From an uncultured Lachnospiraceae bacterium (GTDB taxonomy: Bacteria > Bacillota > Clostridia > Lachnospirales > Lachnospiraceae), in contig CAJUPT010000008.1 in the NCBI GenBank assembly GCA_910588405.1, forward strand, positions 1 to 64,000: a stretch of 64,000 nucleotides of DNA, written 5' to 3'. Below, piece by piece: positions 28,126 to 37,184 of this stretch. A program made the translations under genes and the position numbers. The notes beneath the pieces were generated by a model, which worked only from the letters and a program-made list of their open reading frames with translations, was not told the DNA's origin and did no database searches. Position 1 is the first letter of the stretch; the number at the start of each line of letters is the position of its first letter.

Positions 28126-30816
28126 TCATGATCTGCCGCTGCCGCGAATCCTTTTTGCGATCAGCTTTCTAAACAGCCCCAGCTTCTTTGCGAACCGCCC
28201 TAACTGATGTGCCAGATGAACAGGCAGGTACGCAGGCGGCGTGGACAGCAGTACAAAGGAAATCCGGTAGAACGGATTATAATTAGAACGTTTGCCGAAC
28301 ATTTTTTTTATTGTCAGCTTCTCATAGTCACTTTCCCCGGTTGCCTTCTCATCAAAGGTATAGGTCAGCTCCGGAAATGAGCGCAGCCTGATCCCTTTCC
28401 GGTAAGCCCGGATCGTAAATTCAAAATCCGACATATACTGAGGCAGCAAAATCGGATGCATCCCTCCGGTTTTCATCCAGTCTCCCACAGTCAGAAACAG
28501 GCTGCGGGTAGAGGCTGCATTGCTATCACTTCCGGGCGGCAGCAGAGAACCGGTACCGTCCCTAAAATCATGGCAGAAAACGCCATCCAGTTGCTCCTCG
28601 CCATCGGCGCCATAGCCGCTGCCCGCCACCATGGTTCCCGGATGCTCACGGAGCAGGCGGATACCTGTCTCGATGTAATTGTCCCCATATGTGACGTCGT
28701 CATTATTAATCAGCACTGGTGCCTCCGGATCTGCCACATGCTTTTTCAGCCACTCATAAGCCTTTTGCAGACCGCCCGCCCACCACAGATTTCCGTCTCC
28801 TTTAAGGATCACGGAGCGGGGAAATTCCTGCTTTACCATCTCGGCCGTGCCGTCGGTACAGCCGTCATCCACTAGGATCAAAAACAGGTTTTTATAGGTT
28901 TGGCGCTTTAAAGCCGCCAGATACTTTTTCGTGATCTCATAACGATTGTGAACGGAAGTCACGATATAGACACGGGAGGTTTCCCTATCATCGGTTTTTC
29001 CGGACGCTTCCGGCTCAGCAGAGAAATCCCGCTTCCCATCCAGATAATCATCAATCGCCCGGATATGTCCCTTGGCGATATCCTTCATCGTCTTTCCCTG
29101 TACAGTCGCCAGGCTATTCTGTCCCATAGCCTCCATCTTGTCCGGATTGGCCAGCAAACGGTTTATGGCCATGGCCAGCCTGCGGGGGTTTTCAGCAGGA
29201 ATCACATAGCCGTTCTTGCCCTGCCGGATCAGCTCCATACCGGCGATGCACCGGTCGGTGGTAATCACCGGAAGGCCAGCCGCCATAGCCTCATTAACCA
29301 CCAGCCCCCACACATCCTCTCTGGTAGGCAGGACAAAAAGCTCCGCCAGACGGTACATCTGGTTCAACTGCTCTTTTTCCATAAAATCCAGGATCATCAC
29401 ATTTTTCAAGTTATGCGCCTTTATATAATCCAGATATGCCTGCTTTTCACCGCCGCCGCCGATCATCAGCAGGTTGGCGTCCGTCTCCGCCTGCTCCCAG
29501 GCGCGCAACAGGATATCATAGCCCTTCCGCGGAATAAACTGACCCACTGTTATCACCGTCGGCCGGTCCGGGATGCCAAGCCGTGCCCGCAGCGACGCTT
29601 TTTCTTCCTGGGTCAATGGCCTTTCCAGATAATCCTTTTCCGAAAGAGATGTAAAATGATGATAAAGAATCCGCTCCTTCGCGGCTCCGTAATGGCGGAA
29701 GTAATTTCCCGCAAAGGAACCGCTGGCAAAGCAGAGTGCCCCATGGGAGACAAACAGCCGCTTTACCGCTTTTTTCAATGGCTGGTCATTGATAAACGCC
29801 CCGTCACAGTTAATGGCATAAGGAATCCCTGCAGCCATACAGCGAAGCATCAGCAGATTGGCCTGCTTGCTGAAATAATCATAGACCAGCACCATATCGT
29901 AGCCTTTCAAATTTTTCAGGCATTGCCTATAAACCTGTTTATTCTCCGGCGTATTCAGCACCCTGAACGCATTGCTCTCCACAAACCAGCCTGCGTTCCT
30001 GTCCTGGTTCTGCACCACCTCGAAAAACAGATCAATCTTGTAATGCTTTGCCAGCTCCCGGAACACCGCTACCCGGTAGGGTGCCGGGAAGATGGACAAA
30101 ATCAGCAGTCTTTTTTTTTTCGTTCCGTCATCGGCATGCTTCCTCCCCATCTTAGCCTGATCTTCTTCTATTTTTCCTTCGACATCAGATTCCGGATTCA
30201 AAAAAGCCCCCACATCTTTCGTCAGCGGCGCGTACCTGCTGATTTTCTCATCGGGCCAGTCCCACCATTTCGTCCCTGACAGCCGTCTGATGGTTTCCTC
30301 GTCAAACCGCTTTCTGATCAGCCTGGCCGGATTTCCGGCCCAAATCTCATAAGGACCCACATCCTTTGTGACGACAGCACCCATGCCGATCACGGCTCCG
30401 TCGCCGATCGTGACCCCGGCGCGGATCATGGCATTGGTGGCAATCCATACGTCATTGCCAATCGTGGTCTGCTGAAAAATATCGTATTCGTGACGGGCAA
30501 AGTTTTTCTTTAGGATATTCTCCCACTTATGGAACACCGACGAAGTGGAAACCCAGTTAAGAGGATGCCCCGTGCCGCCGATGTTGCAGTTTCCCGCTAT
30601 GGAACAGAAGTTTCCAATCGTGGTATTTGTAATAAAGGTGGTCCGTCCCACATAGGAATACCGCCCCAGCCTGCTTCTGTAAAACCTGGCTCCGGCACAG
30701 ATGGCCGCCGTATCGTCCACCTCGCTGTCCGATAATAATGCCAGAATCGATACCTTACTGAAAAACCGTCCTGGCAGCTTTATGATATTGTGTAATAATA
30801 CAAGTAACCTGCGCAT
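28126..30816 (-). CDS. acetyltransferase-GT4-GT2 triple fusion
   Basis: 896 residues with three complete enzyme domains in one frame. Residues 1 to about 215 form a CatB-like hexapeptide acetyltransferase (NTTIGNFCSIAGNCNIGGTG, TIGNDVWIATNAMIRAGVTI). About 230-600 is a GT4 transferase (RLLILSIFPAPYRVAVFREL, FVLPTREDVWGLVVNEAMAA). About 615-896 is a rhamnosyltransferase-like GT2 domain (VTSVHNRYEITKKYLAALKR, LVDDGCTDGTA, NNDDVTYGDN). A run of ten A residues on the coding strand (30111-30120) sits exactly where the first domain gives way to the second. It likely adds and acetylates adjacent sugars of one repeat unit. Confidence 0.9.
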   Translation of the reverse strand: MRRLLVLLHNIIKLPGRFFSKVSILALLSDSEVDDTAAICAGARFYRSRLGRYSYVGRTTFITNTTIGNFCSIAGNCNIGGTGHPLNWVSTSSVFHKWENILKKNFARHEYDIFQQTTIGNDVWIATNAMIRAGVTIGDGAVIGMGAVVTKDVGPYEIWAGNPARLIRKRFDEETIRRLSGTKWWDWPDEKISRYAPLTKDVGAFLNPESDVEGKIEEDQAKMGRKHADDGTKKKRLLILSIFPAPYRVAVFRELAKHYKIDLFFEVVQNQDRNAGWFVESNAFRVLNTPENKQVYRQCLKNLKGYDMVLVYDYFSKQANLLMLRCMAAGIPYAINCDGAFINDQPLKKAVKRLFVSHGALCFASGSFAGNYFRHYGAAKERILYHHFTSLSEKDYLERPLTQEEKASLRARLGIPDRPTVITVGQFIPRKGYDILLRAWEQAETDANLLMIGGGGEKQAYLDYIKAHNLKNVMILDFMEKEQLNQMYRLAELFVLPTREDVWGLVVNEAMAAGLPVITTDRCIAGMELIRQGKNGYVIPAENPRRLAMAINRLLANPDKMEAMGQNSLATVQGKTMKDIAKGHIRAIDDYLDGKRDFSAEPEASGKTDDRETSRVYIVTSVHNRYEITKKYLAALKRQTYKNLFLILVDDGCTDGTAEMVKQEFPRSVILKGDGNLWWAGGLQKAYEWLKKHVADPEAPVLINNDDVTYGDNYIETGIRLLREHPGTMVAGSGYGADGEEQLDGVFCHDFRDGTGSLLPPGSDSNAASTRSLFLTVGDWMKTGGMHPILLPQYMSDFEFTIRAYRKGIRLRSFPELTYTFDEKATGESDYEKLTIKKMFGKRSNYNPFYRISFVLLSTPPAYLPVHLAHQLGRFAKKLGLFRKLIAKRIRGSGRS

Positions 30817-30887
30817 AGCTTCCTCTCTTACACGTTCGCGTCCGTTCCTGTTGAAAATTTACTTCCAGTCACTTTGCCGCCCTGCCG

Positions 30888-31814
30888 TCAGCTTTCCGCT
30901 TCCAGCGCTCCCGACTTCTTCACCGTGCCGTGCAGCTTCTCATGCTCATAAATTTTAGCGTCCACCAGAAAGCGGTACCAGTAGCCCTGCAGAAAATGAA
31001 AAGCCAGTCCCTCCGGCCCGTCCAAAAATCCCAGACGGAAAATGTACCGATACAGAAAATACCAATGGGCCCTACGCATCAGCGGCGTCCGGTAGTAAAC
31101 CATATATTTCAGCCACCGCTTCCGCTCCGCCTGGCCGCCGAACAGCTTTGGCTTCATTACCGACTGATGATCAGCCGTGCCATTGGCCTGTTTTAAAAGC
31201 CGCCGCTGCTCCAGCTGCTCCTCCAATTCCTTATTGGAATACCAATTATGTTTATTAATCCACCATTCCAGGTCTTTTGTATTGTTATCAATTAAATCTT
31301 TGGAAAACCGGACGCTCTCTCCTTCCGTCAGCAAGAAATGCTCGTCCATCAGCGCCTGTTCACAAATAGCCTTCCCATGGCGGAAAATCCGCAGCAAATA
31401 GGTGGGATAAATACCCCCATGCTTAATCCACCTGCCCATAAAATAAACCCGGCGGCGCAGCATCACCCCAGTTACCCGCTTTGGCAGCCTAGGCAGCTTA
31501 CGGCGGATTTCCTCTGTCAGCTCCTTTGTCAGCTCCTCATCAGCGTCCACCCGCATCACCCATTCGGTAGTGATCCCTGTGTTTTCCAGACCCCAGTTCA
31601 GCTGAGAGGCGTGATCCTCAAATGGATGGGTGTAAACGTTGGCACCCAGCTTTTTCGCCAGAGCAGCCGTTCTGTCTGTGCTGAAGCTGTCCACCACCAC
31701 AATCCGCTTGGCGATTCCCCGCAGGGAACGGATACATTTTCCGATATTATTTTCCTCGTTTTTCGTTATGATCAGTACGGTCAGATCTACCATTCCTAAC
31801 ACACTTTCTTTCAA
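30888..31814 (-). CDS. glycosyltransferase family 2 (WaaE/KdtX-like)
   Basis: 308 residues. The GT-A domain begins LTVLIITKNEENNIGKCIRS, with the acidic motif VMRVDADEEL and KHGGIYPTYLLRIFR, a pattern shared with WaaE-type transferases. It has one C-terminal amphipathic region that may bind the membrane. The gene overlaps the upstream acyltransferase by 4 bases, indicating translational coupling. Confidence 0.88.
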   Translation of the reverse strand: MKESVLGMVDLTVLIITKNEENNIGKCIRSLRGIAKRIVVVDSFSTDRTAALAKKLGANVYTHPFEDHASQLNWGLENTGITTEWVMRVDADEELTKELTEEIRRKLPRLPKRVTGVMLRRRVYFMGRWIKHGGIYPTYLLRIFRHGKAICEQALMDEHFLLTEGESVRFSKDLIDNNTKDLEWWINKHNWYSNKELEEQLEQRRLLKQANGTADHQSVMKPKLFGGQAERKRWLKYMVYYRTPLMRRAHWYFLYRYIFRLGFLDGPEGLAFHFLQGYWYRFLVDAKIYEHEKLHGTVKKSGALEAES

Positions 31815-32368
31815 ATCTTTCTAATCACTCTGGCCGGATTTCCGGCGATGACGCTGCCGGCCTCAAAAACGCCGCTGACCACGCTGCCGGCGCCCACCAC
31901 ACAGCTATCACCAATCCGGGTGCCTTTTAAAATAATAGAATTGCATCCCACAAACACATTTTTCCCGATCACTACCGGCCTAGTCACCAGGTTATCGTAG
32001 ATATCCCTGCGCCGCTCCTCTGGGTCCAGGGAATGGAAATCATTATCAAAAATTTTGCAGTTGGCACCGATCACGCAGTAATCCCCAATCTCGATCCGCT
32101 CCCTGGCATAGATCGTGCTCCCGGAGATCCCCACATGGTTGCCGATCCGAATCTTTCCCTTTCCCCGGGCGATGATAATGGTCCGCTGATACAGGCCGAT
32201 CAGATTGGAGATAAAATTGCTGTTAATCCCGCAATCGCGGCCAATTTGAATCCTCGCCCGGGGAAAACGAAAGATAAATGGCCAGCCCCCCAGCTTCAGA
32301 CCCTTTCCATAGGTTACATGGTTTAACTTTAAGCCCAGACGGGGCAGGTAACTGTTTATTTTTGACAT
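31811..32368 (-). CDS. left-handed beta-helix acyltransferase
   Basis: 185 residues of hexapeptide repeats, related to the acyltransferase at 25.4 kb. The catalytic His lies in CKIFDNDFHSLDP; the cap is GSVVSGVFEAGSVIAGNPAR. It should acetylate a sugar of the same polysaccharide. Confidence 0.88.
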   Translation of the reverse strand: MSKINSYLPRLGLKLNHVTYGKGLKLGGWPFIFRFPRARIQIGRDCGINSNFISNLIGLYQRTIIIARGKGKIRIGNHVGISGSTIYARERIEIGDYCVIGANCKIFDNDFHSLDPEERRRDIYDNLVTRPVVIGKNVFVGCNSIILKGTRIGDSCVVGAGSVVSGVFEAGSVIAGNPARVIRKI

Positions 32369-32419
32369 ACAAACACCTCTAATTTAGTTCCGTACGGTAC
32401 GTTGCTGTTTCCGAATCCG

Positions 32420-33262
32420 CTACGCCAGGAACAGCTTTCCGCCTTCCATCAAAATACACTCGAGCAGATACCACCGGCTGTAGCCATTGTCCCGATAAGC
32501 TCCGTATTTTGACAGAAAACGCTTCCAGACTACCTTTGGCTGCTTCTGGTTGCTGGAGCCGCCCAGCCGGTAGTTGGCCAGAACCTTTGGCACTACCACT
32601 ACCTTACGGCCATCCTTACGAATCCGCAGCATCAGGTCCAGATCGTCGGCATTCCCCTTGCAGGCATACTGGTAAATGCCGTACATCTCCCTCGTGATAA
32701 AGGTTGTGGGATGGTTCCACTCTCGGGTGGTGATATAATGCTTCCGATACCGGGATTTCTTAATAAAAACTGTCCCGTCCCTCTTAACCATCCGCAGGTT
32801 TGCATACATCATATCGTAATGGGTTTTCCGGTACACCGAGACCGCGCAGGCAGCCGCATTTTCCTCATACCAGTCATCGCTGTTTAAAAGGCCAATTAGA
32901 TCTCCTTTCGCCATGGAGACTCCCTTGTTCATAGCCTGATAAATCCCCTCGTCCTTTTCCGACACAATCCGATAAGAAAATCCTTTTCGGGCAAATGCTT
33001 CCCGGTAGCTCTCAGCAATCTCCACTGTCCCATCCGTAGACAGGCCATCGATGATCAGGTATTCCACAAAGGGATAGGTCTGGTGCAGCACCGATTCAAT
33101 GGTATCCCGGATCGTGTTCCTGCTGTTATAGGATACGGTAATGACCGTGACCAGAGGCTTCCGGAAATTCGGGCATTTCTTCCCTTTTTGATGCGTTTCT
33201 TTTCCAGGGCTTTTTTTCGTTTTCGGTTCTGTTCCACTCATTTCGTCCATCTTATTCCCCAT
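32420..33262 (-). CDS. glycosyltransferase family 2
   Basis: 280 residues. After a basic N-terminus of about 35 residues the GT-A domain reads VTVITVSYNSRNTIRDTIES, IIDGLSTDGT and GLLNSDDWYEENA, giving the nucleotide-sugar and metal-binding sites. It resembles WcaA/PGL-type transferases. It overlaps the sugar-phosphotransferase gene by 11 bases, so it likely adds the second sugar. Confidence 0.9.
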   Translation of the reverse strand: MGNKMDEMSGTEPKTKKSPGKETHQKGKKCPNFRKPLVTVITVSYNSRNTIRDTIESVLHQTYPFVEYLIIDGLSTDGTVEIAESYREAFARKGFSYRIVSEKDEGIYQAMNKGVSMAKGDLIGLLNSDDWYEENAAACAVSVYRKTHYDMMYANLRMVKRDGTVFIKKSRYRKHYITTREWNHPTTFITREMYGIYQYACKGNADDLDLMLRIRKDGRKVVVVPKVLANYRLGGSSNQKQPKVVWKRFLSKYGAYRDNGYSRWYLLECILMEGGKLFLA

Positions 33263-34706
33263 CAGCTTCTTCCGTCTGTTCTTTTGTCAGCATCTCCGGC
33301 TGACCTGCCGTCTGTTCCAGCCCAACCCTGGTCATATCAGAAGATTTTTCACTGGTAAACCCTTCCGTACTCTCCTTCATAAACAGTATCTTCACCGTCA
33401 TCAGGATCAGCTTCAAATCCAGCAGCACCGAATAATTCTCCATATACATCATATCCAGTTTCAGCTTGTCATAAGCAGAAGTGTTATACTTTCCGTAAAT
33501 CTGGGCAAAGCCGGTAAGGCCGCCCTTCACCTTGAGACGGAATCCAAATTCAGGGATATCTTGAGTATATTTTTCCACGTGTTCCAACCGTTCTGGCCTG
33601 GGACCAACCACACTCATGTCACCTTTTAAGATATCCAGCAGCTGGGGCAGCTCATCCATCCGGGTAGCCCGGATCACATGGCCCACCGGCGTGATCCTGG
33701 GATCACGCTCCGTGGCCGGGATCACCCTGCCGTCCTGCTCCGCATTTACAATCATACTTCGGAATTTGGTGATATAAAATACCTTGCCGCCGTTGGTAGC
33801 CCTGGCCTGCCGGTAGAATACCGGGCCGCCGTCATACAGCTTGATAGCCAGAGCGGTAAGCAGCATAAAGGGGGAGGCCACAATCAGCCCCAGCCCGGAA
33901 ATCACGATATCCATCAGCCTCTTAATGATCTTCTGCTCGATGCTCATCCCACCGTTTCTGGCAAGCAGAATCGGTGTATCAAAGAAATGGAGATCCTCGG
34001 AATTGCGCAGAATAATATCTGAGATACTGGGACAAACATAAACGCGAACAGAGACGCCGTAACAATATTTGATCAGTTTGTTTCTCAGATGAACGGGCAC
34101 ATCACACATCACCACCCCCTGGGGATGGGCGTCGATCCTCTCCCTGATCGCTTCAAATCCCATACTATAATGAATCTGGTCGTCGATCAGATACTTTTCC
34201 TTCCGATCATTCATCTTATAAAACAGATTTTCCGCGCTCTCTCTGTAATCCCCATAGACAAAAAGCAGCTTTCTGGGAGGAAACATTTTGATATAGCCAT
34301 AATTCAGAAAAAAAGACACGACGATGATACTGGCCACATCCGCTACGGTCATAAACAAAATGGGGGAGACCACAGCCATCCGATTGGACATCAAAGAGGT
34401 TTCCAGATAAGTGATCACATTCACACAGACTACGGAAAGACTCTGGGAATACACCATATTGGTCAGTTTCTGATACCCAATCTTGGACGCCCCATACAGA
34501 TTCATAAAAGTAAACAGAAACATCACATACAGACCTGTCATCACATAATTGCCTCGCTTGGCATAGGTCAGGCCGGCTCCCATCACCTCATCCACATTAT
34601 AATAGGTCATCCATACATACCAGAAAATGGCAGCCTCCACAGCTACCATCATCAGGGTGGCCATCATCCGATATACTCGTTTGTATTTTTCATATTTTAC
34701 ATTCAT
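33252..34706 (-). CDS. initiating undecaprenyl-phosphate sugar phosphotransferase
   Basis: 484 residues of the WbaP/CpsE (polyisoprenylphosphate hexose-1-phosphate transferase) class. Four N-terminal membrane helices (about 12-165) are followed by a cytoplasmic Rossmann-like part and the catalytic domain (about 265-450). Its motifs are GGPVFYRQARAT, KFRSMIVNAE, RMDELPQLLDILKGDMSVVG and PRPERLEHV. It starts the repeat unit by loading the first sugar-1-phosphate on undecaprenyl phosphate. The C-terminal 35 residues are acidic and unlike the family. Confidence 0.95.
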   Translation of the reverse strand: MNVKYEKYKRVYRMMATLMMVAVEAAIFWYVWMTYYNVDEVMGAGLTYAKRGNYVMTGLYVMFLFTFMNLYGASKIGYQKLTNMVYSQSLSVVCVNVITYLETSLMSNRMAVVSPILFMTVADVASIIVVSFFLNYGYIKMFPPRKLLFVYGDYRESAENLFYKMNDRKEKYLIDDQIHYSMGFEAIRERIDAHPQGVVMCDVPVHLRNKLIKYCYGVSVRVYVCPSISDIILRNSEDLHFFDTPILLARNGGMSIEQKIIKRLMDIVISGLGLIVASPFMLLTALAIKLYDGGPVFYRQARATNGGKVFYITKFRSMIVNAEQDGRVIPATERDPRITPVGHVIRATRMDELPQLLDILKGDMSVVGPRPERLEHVEKYTQDIPEFGFRLKVKGGLTGFAQIYGKYNTSAYDKLKLDMMYMENYSVLLDLKLILMTVKILFMKESTEGFTSEKSSDMTRVGLEQTAGQPEMLTKEQTEEADGE

Positions 34707-34796
34707 AGGCTTTTATTTATCATCCTGCGGGCAGCAAACCGTGCGAACGCCCGCCATACGGCTGTCACCATAAAGGCACAAAGGCCAAACGGAAAT

Positions 34797-34841
34797 CTGT
34801 CAGCAAAGCATTACGAGGTATCCGGAAGAATATGCTGACAG
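34797..34841. repeat. stem-loop between wzz-like and sugar transferase genes
   Basis: CTGTCAGCA and its exact complement TGCTGACAG enclose a 27-base loop. The hairpin lies in the 163-base gap between the chain-length gene and the initiating transferase and could reduce read-through or protect an mRNA end. No T-run follows. Confidence 0.4.
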
Positions 34842-34869
34842 CACATTTTATCGGATTCGTCTCACTGGT

Positions 34870-35952
34870 TTATCTGCCGACGATATAGCCATACATACCG
34901 GCTCCTACCACAGATAAATTGGCAAAGGCCTGGTGGGTATCCCCCGCAGAATCCTGGTCCAGCGTGACAAACAGGAACACCGCCCCGGCCGCCCTGGCCG
35001 CATCAAGCGCGTCGGCAGAACCTACGAGGTCCTCCGCCATGGACAGCTTCACCTTAGCATTTCTCTCCTCAAGCGCTTTTTTAGTTCCCTCAAAAACTGC
35101 TGTCAGCAGCTTGCTGGTTTTTGGCGCCGCCAACAGAATACTTCCATTTTCGGTACGCTCGCTTACGCCGTCCAAAAGGGCTGCCAAGAGCGCACATGAT
35201 TCCTGCTTTCCCTTTCTCACCTCACAGAAATAAGGAACAATGGACACCTGGTCGATCTCCTCCCGAGAATGCAGTGTGCTGTCATAGAACACCCTCGCCA
35301 CCACAAAAGCACACCAGAGGAAAAATCCGGCTCCCACCAGCATAATCTTTTTCCAGGATAAAAAGCTGCCCAGGGAAATCGTCACCTTCTTTGGCTCGTC
35401 CAGCTCAAAAATCTCCACGCCGCCATTGGCTTTTGTAAGATAGGTGGTCATCACCGGATCGTCGATGATTCTTCCTTTCAGCCCCATAATGCTCTTCGTC
35501 TCCTGAAGCAGCAGCTCCGTATAGGTTTTCGCCAGAAACCGGGTGCGCTCCAGGCCGAGGCTGCGGACAATCACACGATAACACATGGAGGTGCCTTTCA
35601 TATCCACATTGGCCGTATCCAGTTCTTTATTAAACTTTTCAAATCCGTTTTCTAAAAGCGCTTGATCTACCTGATTGCGAATCCGTTCGCTGTAAAGCAG
35701 GGCCATATACGCATCCGAATAGTCCTCGTCCGCGCTGTCAATATACACCAGCGCCTCACCCTGGTAGGTTTCAAGGGCGGCGCTTGCCAGGTCGGCCCGG
35801 TACTCGCGGATCGTCATCAGAACCGCCAGACCGATGCAGACAGCCATCACAACAACACCCAAAAGCAAGTATTTTTTAATGTTGCACCAGATTTTCCGGG
35901 TGCTGATCAGCATTTCACCTTTCCACTCATTTGTTGAAGAAGCTTGATTCAC
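34870..35952 (-). CDS. Wzz/CapA-type chain-length protein with degenerate kinase-like tail
   Basis: 360 residues beginning with GTG, eight bases after GGAGG. Membrane helices at about 28-48 and 200-222 bracket an extracellular region, as in Wzz/capsule co-polymerases. The C-terminal 120 residues have the alternating pattern of a BY-kinase fold (ILLAAPKTSKLLTAVFEGT, AGAVFLFVTLDQDSAG), but no Walker A motif or Tyr cluster is present. It probably sets chain length for the EpsG polymerase and has lost, or never had, kinase activity. An extended -10 promoter lies upstream. Confidence 0.75.
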   Translation of the reverse strand: MNQASSTNEWKGEMLISTRKIWCNIKKYLLLGVVVMAVCIGLAVLMTIREYRADLASAALETYQGEALVYIDSADEDYSDAYMALLYSERIRNQVDQALLENGFEKFNKELDTANVDMKGTSMCYRVIVRSLGLERTRFLAKTYTELLLQETKSIMGLKGRIIDDPVMTTYLTKANGGVEIFELDEPKKVTISLGSFLSWKKIMLVGAGFFLWCAFVVARVFYDSTLHSREEIDQVSIVPYFCEVRKGKQESCALLAALLDGVSERTENGSILLAAPKTSKLLTAVFEGTKKALEERNAKVKLSMAEDLVGSADALDAARAAGAVFLFVTLDQDSAGDTHQAFANLSVVGAGMYGYIVGR

Positions 35953-35988
35953 CGTCGATACCTCCAGGAATAATCTAAAAATATTATT

Positions 35989-35999
35989 CTAGTATAGCA
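35989..35999 (-). promoter_or_regulatory. extended -10 promoter before the wzz-like gene
   Basis: On the minus strand TG-C-TATACT lies about 40 bases ahead of the GTG start. It marks a likely internal promoter for the Wzx/Wzy half of the locus, separating it from the ABC-exporter half. Confidence 0.5.
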
Positions 36000-36009
36000 C
36001 AATTTGCCA

Positions 36010-36281
36010 GATATATAAATAAGAATTTCCCGCAGCCATTTACTCTGCTTTTTCAAACACCGCATGCAGACTGATTCCGCCTTTCTCCACGGTCGTCTCC
36101 ACAGTATGTTCCTGATCGTAATGACCGCATTTTTCGCATCATTAAAATCCATGTTGTTCATATAAATATTAATGCACATATAATCAATATAGCTCTGCAG
36201 GCCCACCTGCCGGCCAAATGCCTTGTAGCCGGAAGCCTCCGCTCCTGTCCTGTCGAAAATCAATCACATAATTCACTGGCA
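36010..36281 (-). pseudogene. CotH-like remnant
   Basis: A short open stretch encodes YKAFGRQVGLQSYIDYMCIN, then IYMNNMDFNDAKNAVI, matching the part of CotH-family (atypical kinase) proteins where an acidic N-x-D-x-x-x-x-N motif follows a helix. It has no proper start. After this the CotH frame is lost, and another frame continues with VETTVEKGGISLHAVFEKAE to a stop at about 36054. I read it as a decayed fragment between two membrane-protein and chain-length genes. Confidence 0.4.
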
Positions 36282-37172
36282 TTAAAACTCGAACTTCACA
36301 TACCCCCGGCTCTTATGCAGCCGGTCAAAGTACCAGCCATATTTATAAATGACATAATCATCGGTGCGGCCGATTTCCGCCAGCCCGGCAGCCAGCAGAT
36401 AATCGTGATAAGGGCCGCTTGTCTCATATACCACATAAGCCGTCTCCGTCACATTCAGCGCACTCATAAAATCCTCATGGGGAATCCAGTAACGGTCCAT
36501 AATCAAAAGCTCCACCAAGCGAATCCGGCTGTTCAGCCATACATTGTCCGTGTCTGTCACAGTCCTTCCCGTATTCACGGTGGTCATCATGCTCTCATAA
36601 GGAATCACAACCCGGAAGGAAGGATCGTACTGAGTGACCAGAAGATTCAGGTCAAAATCAAAAAATACCCCCACATCCGAAAGCCGCTCCCGCTCGGCAT
36701 CCTTTTTAATCACATCACAGACAATAATCATATCGTCGGGAATCCGGTAGGGATTCGACGTAAGCGGCAGGCCGCGGCTCCATGCGGGCGCCCCGGCGGC
36801 GATGATCACGACTGCCAGAACAAGAAAAACAAGAAGCTTTTTCACCCATGTTTTCCGGGAAGCCGTCAGCCTGACACATACATAGGGAATCACGACGCCA
36901 AGGGGCAGCAGCCAGAAAAAACGGTAGTACTCCCCGCTGAAATTCAGCTTTTGAATCAACACCTTCATGATCAGGATATTATATACGGTGCAGACTAAAA
37001 TCGTAAAATAGGGCCACAATAAAAGCTTAAGCGCCCGGGAGCCAGGATCTTTCAGCCAGAAAAGCAGCAGCATCGCCCCGGCAAACAGCAGCAGGAAACA
37101 GGTTTCTCCCTGATAGGTTTTCAGGCACTGGCGGATAAAGTCCAGCCCGGCGTCAGATATCTGAATCGGCAT
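36282..37172 (-). CDS. membrane protein, partner of the DUF6077-like protein
   Basis: 296 residues. Four membrane helices in the first 130 residues are followed by an extracellular domain containing DDMIIVCDVIKKDAERERLS and a C-terminal WYFDRLHKSRGYVKFEF. It begins 12 bases after the DUF6077-like gene, so together they resemble one long GT-C type membrane protein split into two. The function is unknown; the C-terminal region looks like the soluble domain of such proteins. Confidence 0.6.
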   Translation of the reverse strand: MPIQISDAGLDFIRQCLKTYQGETCFLLLFAGAMLLLFWLKDPGSRALKLLLWPYFTILVCTVYNILIMKVLIQKLNFSGEYYRFFWLLPLGVVIPYVCVRLTASRKTWVKKLLVFLVLAVVIIAAGAPAWSRGLPLTSNPYRIPDDMIIVCDVIKKDAERERLSDVGVFFDFDLNLLVTQYDPSFRVVIPYESMMTTVNTGRTVTDTDNVWLNSRIRLVELLIMDRYWIPHEDFMSALNVTETAYVVYETSGPYHDYLLAAGLAEIGRTDDYVIYKYGWYFDRLHKSRGYVKFEF

Positions 37173-37184
37173 ACGGGTTCCTCC

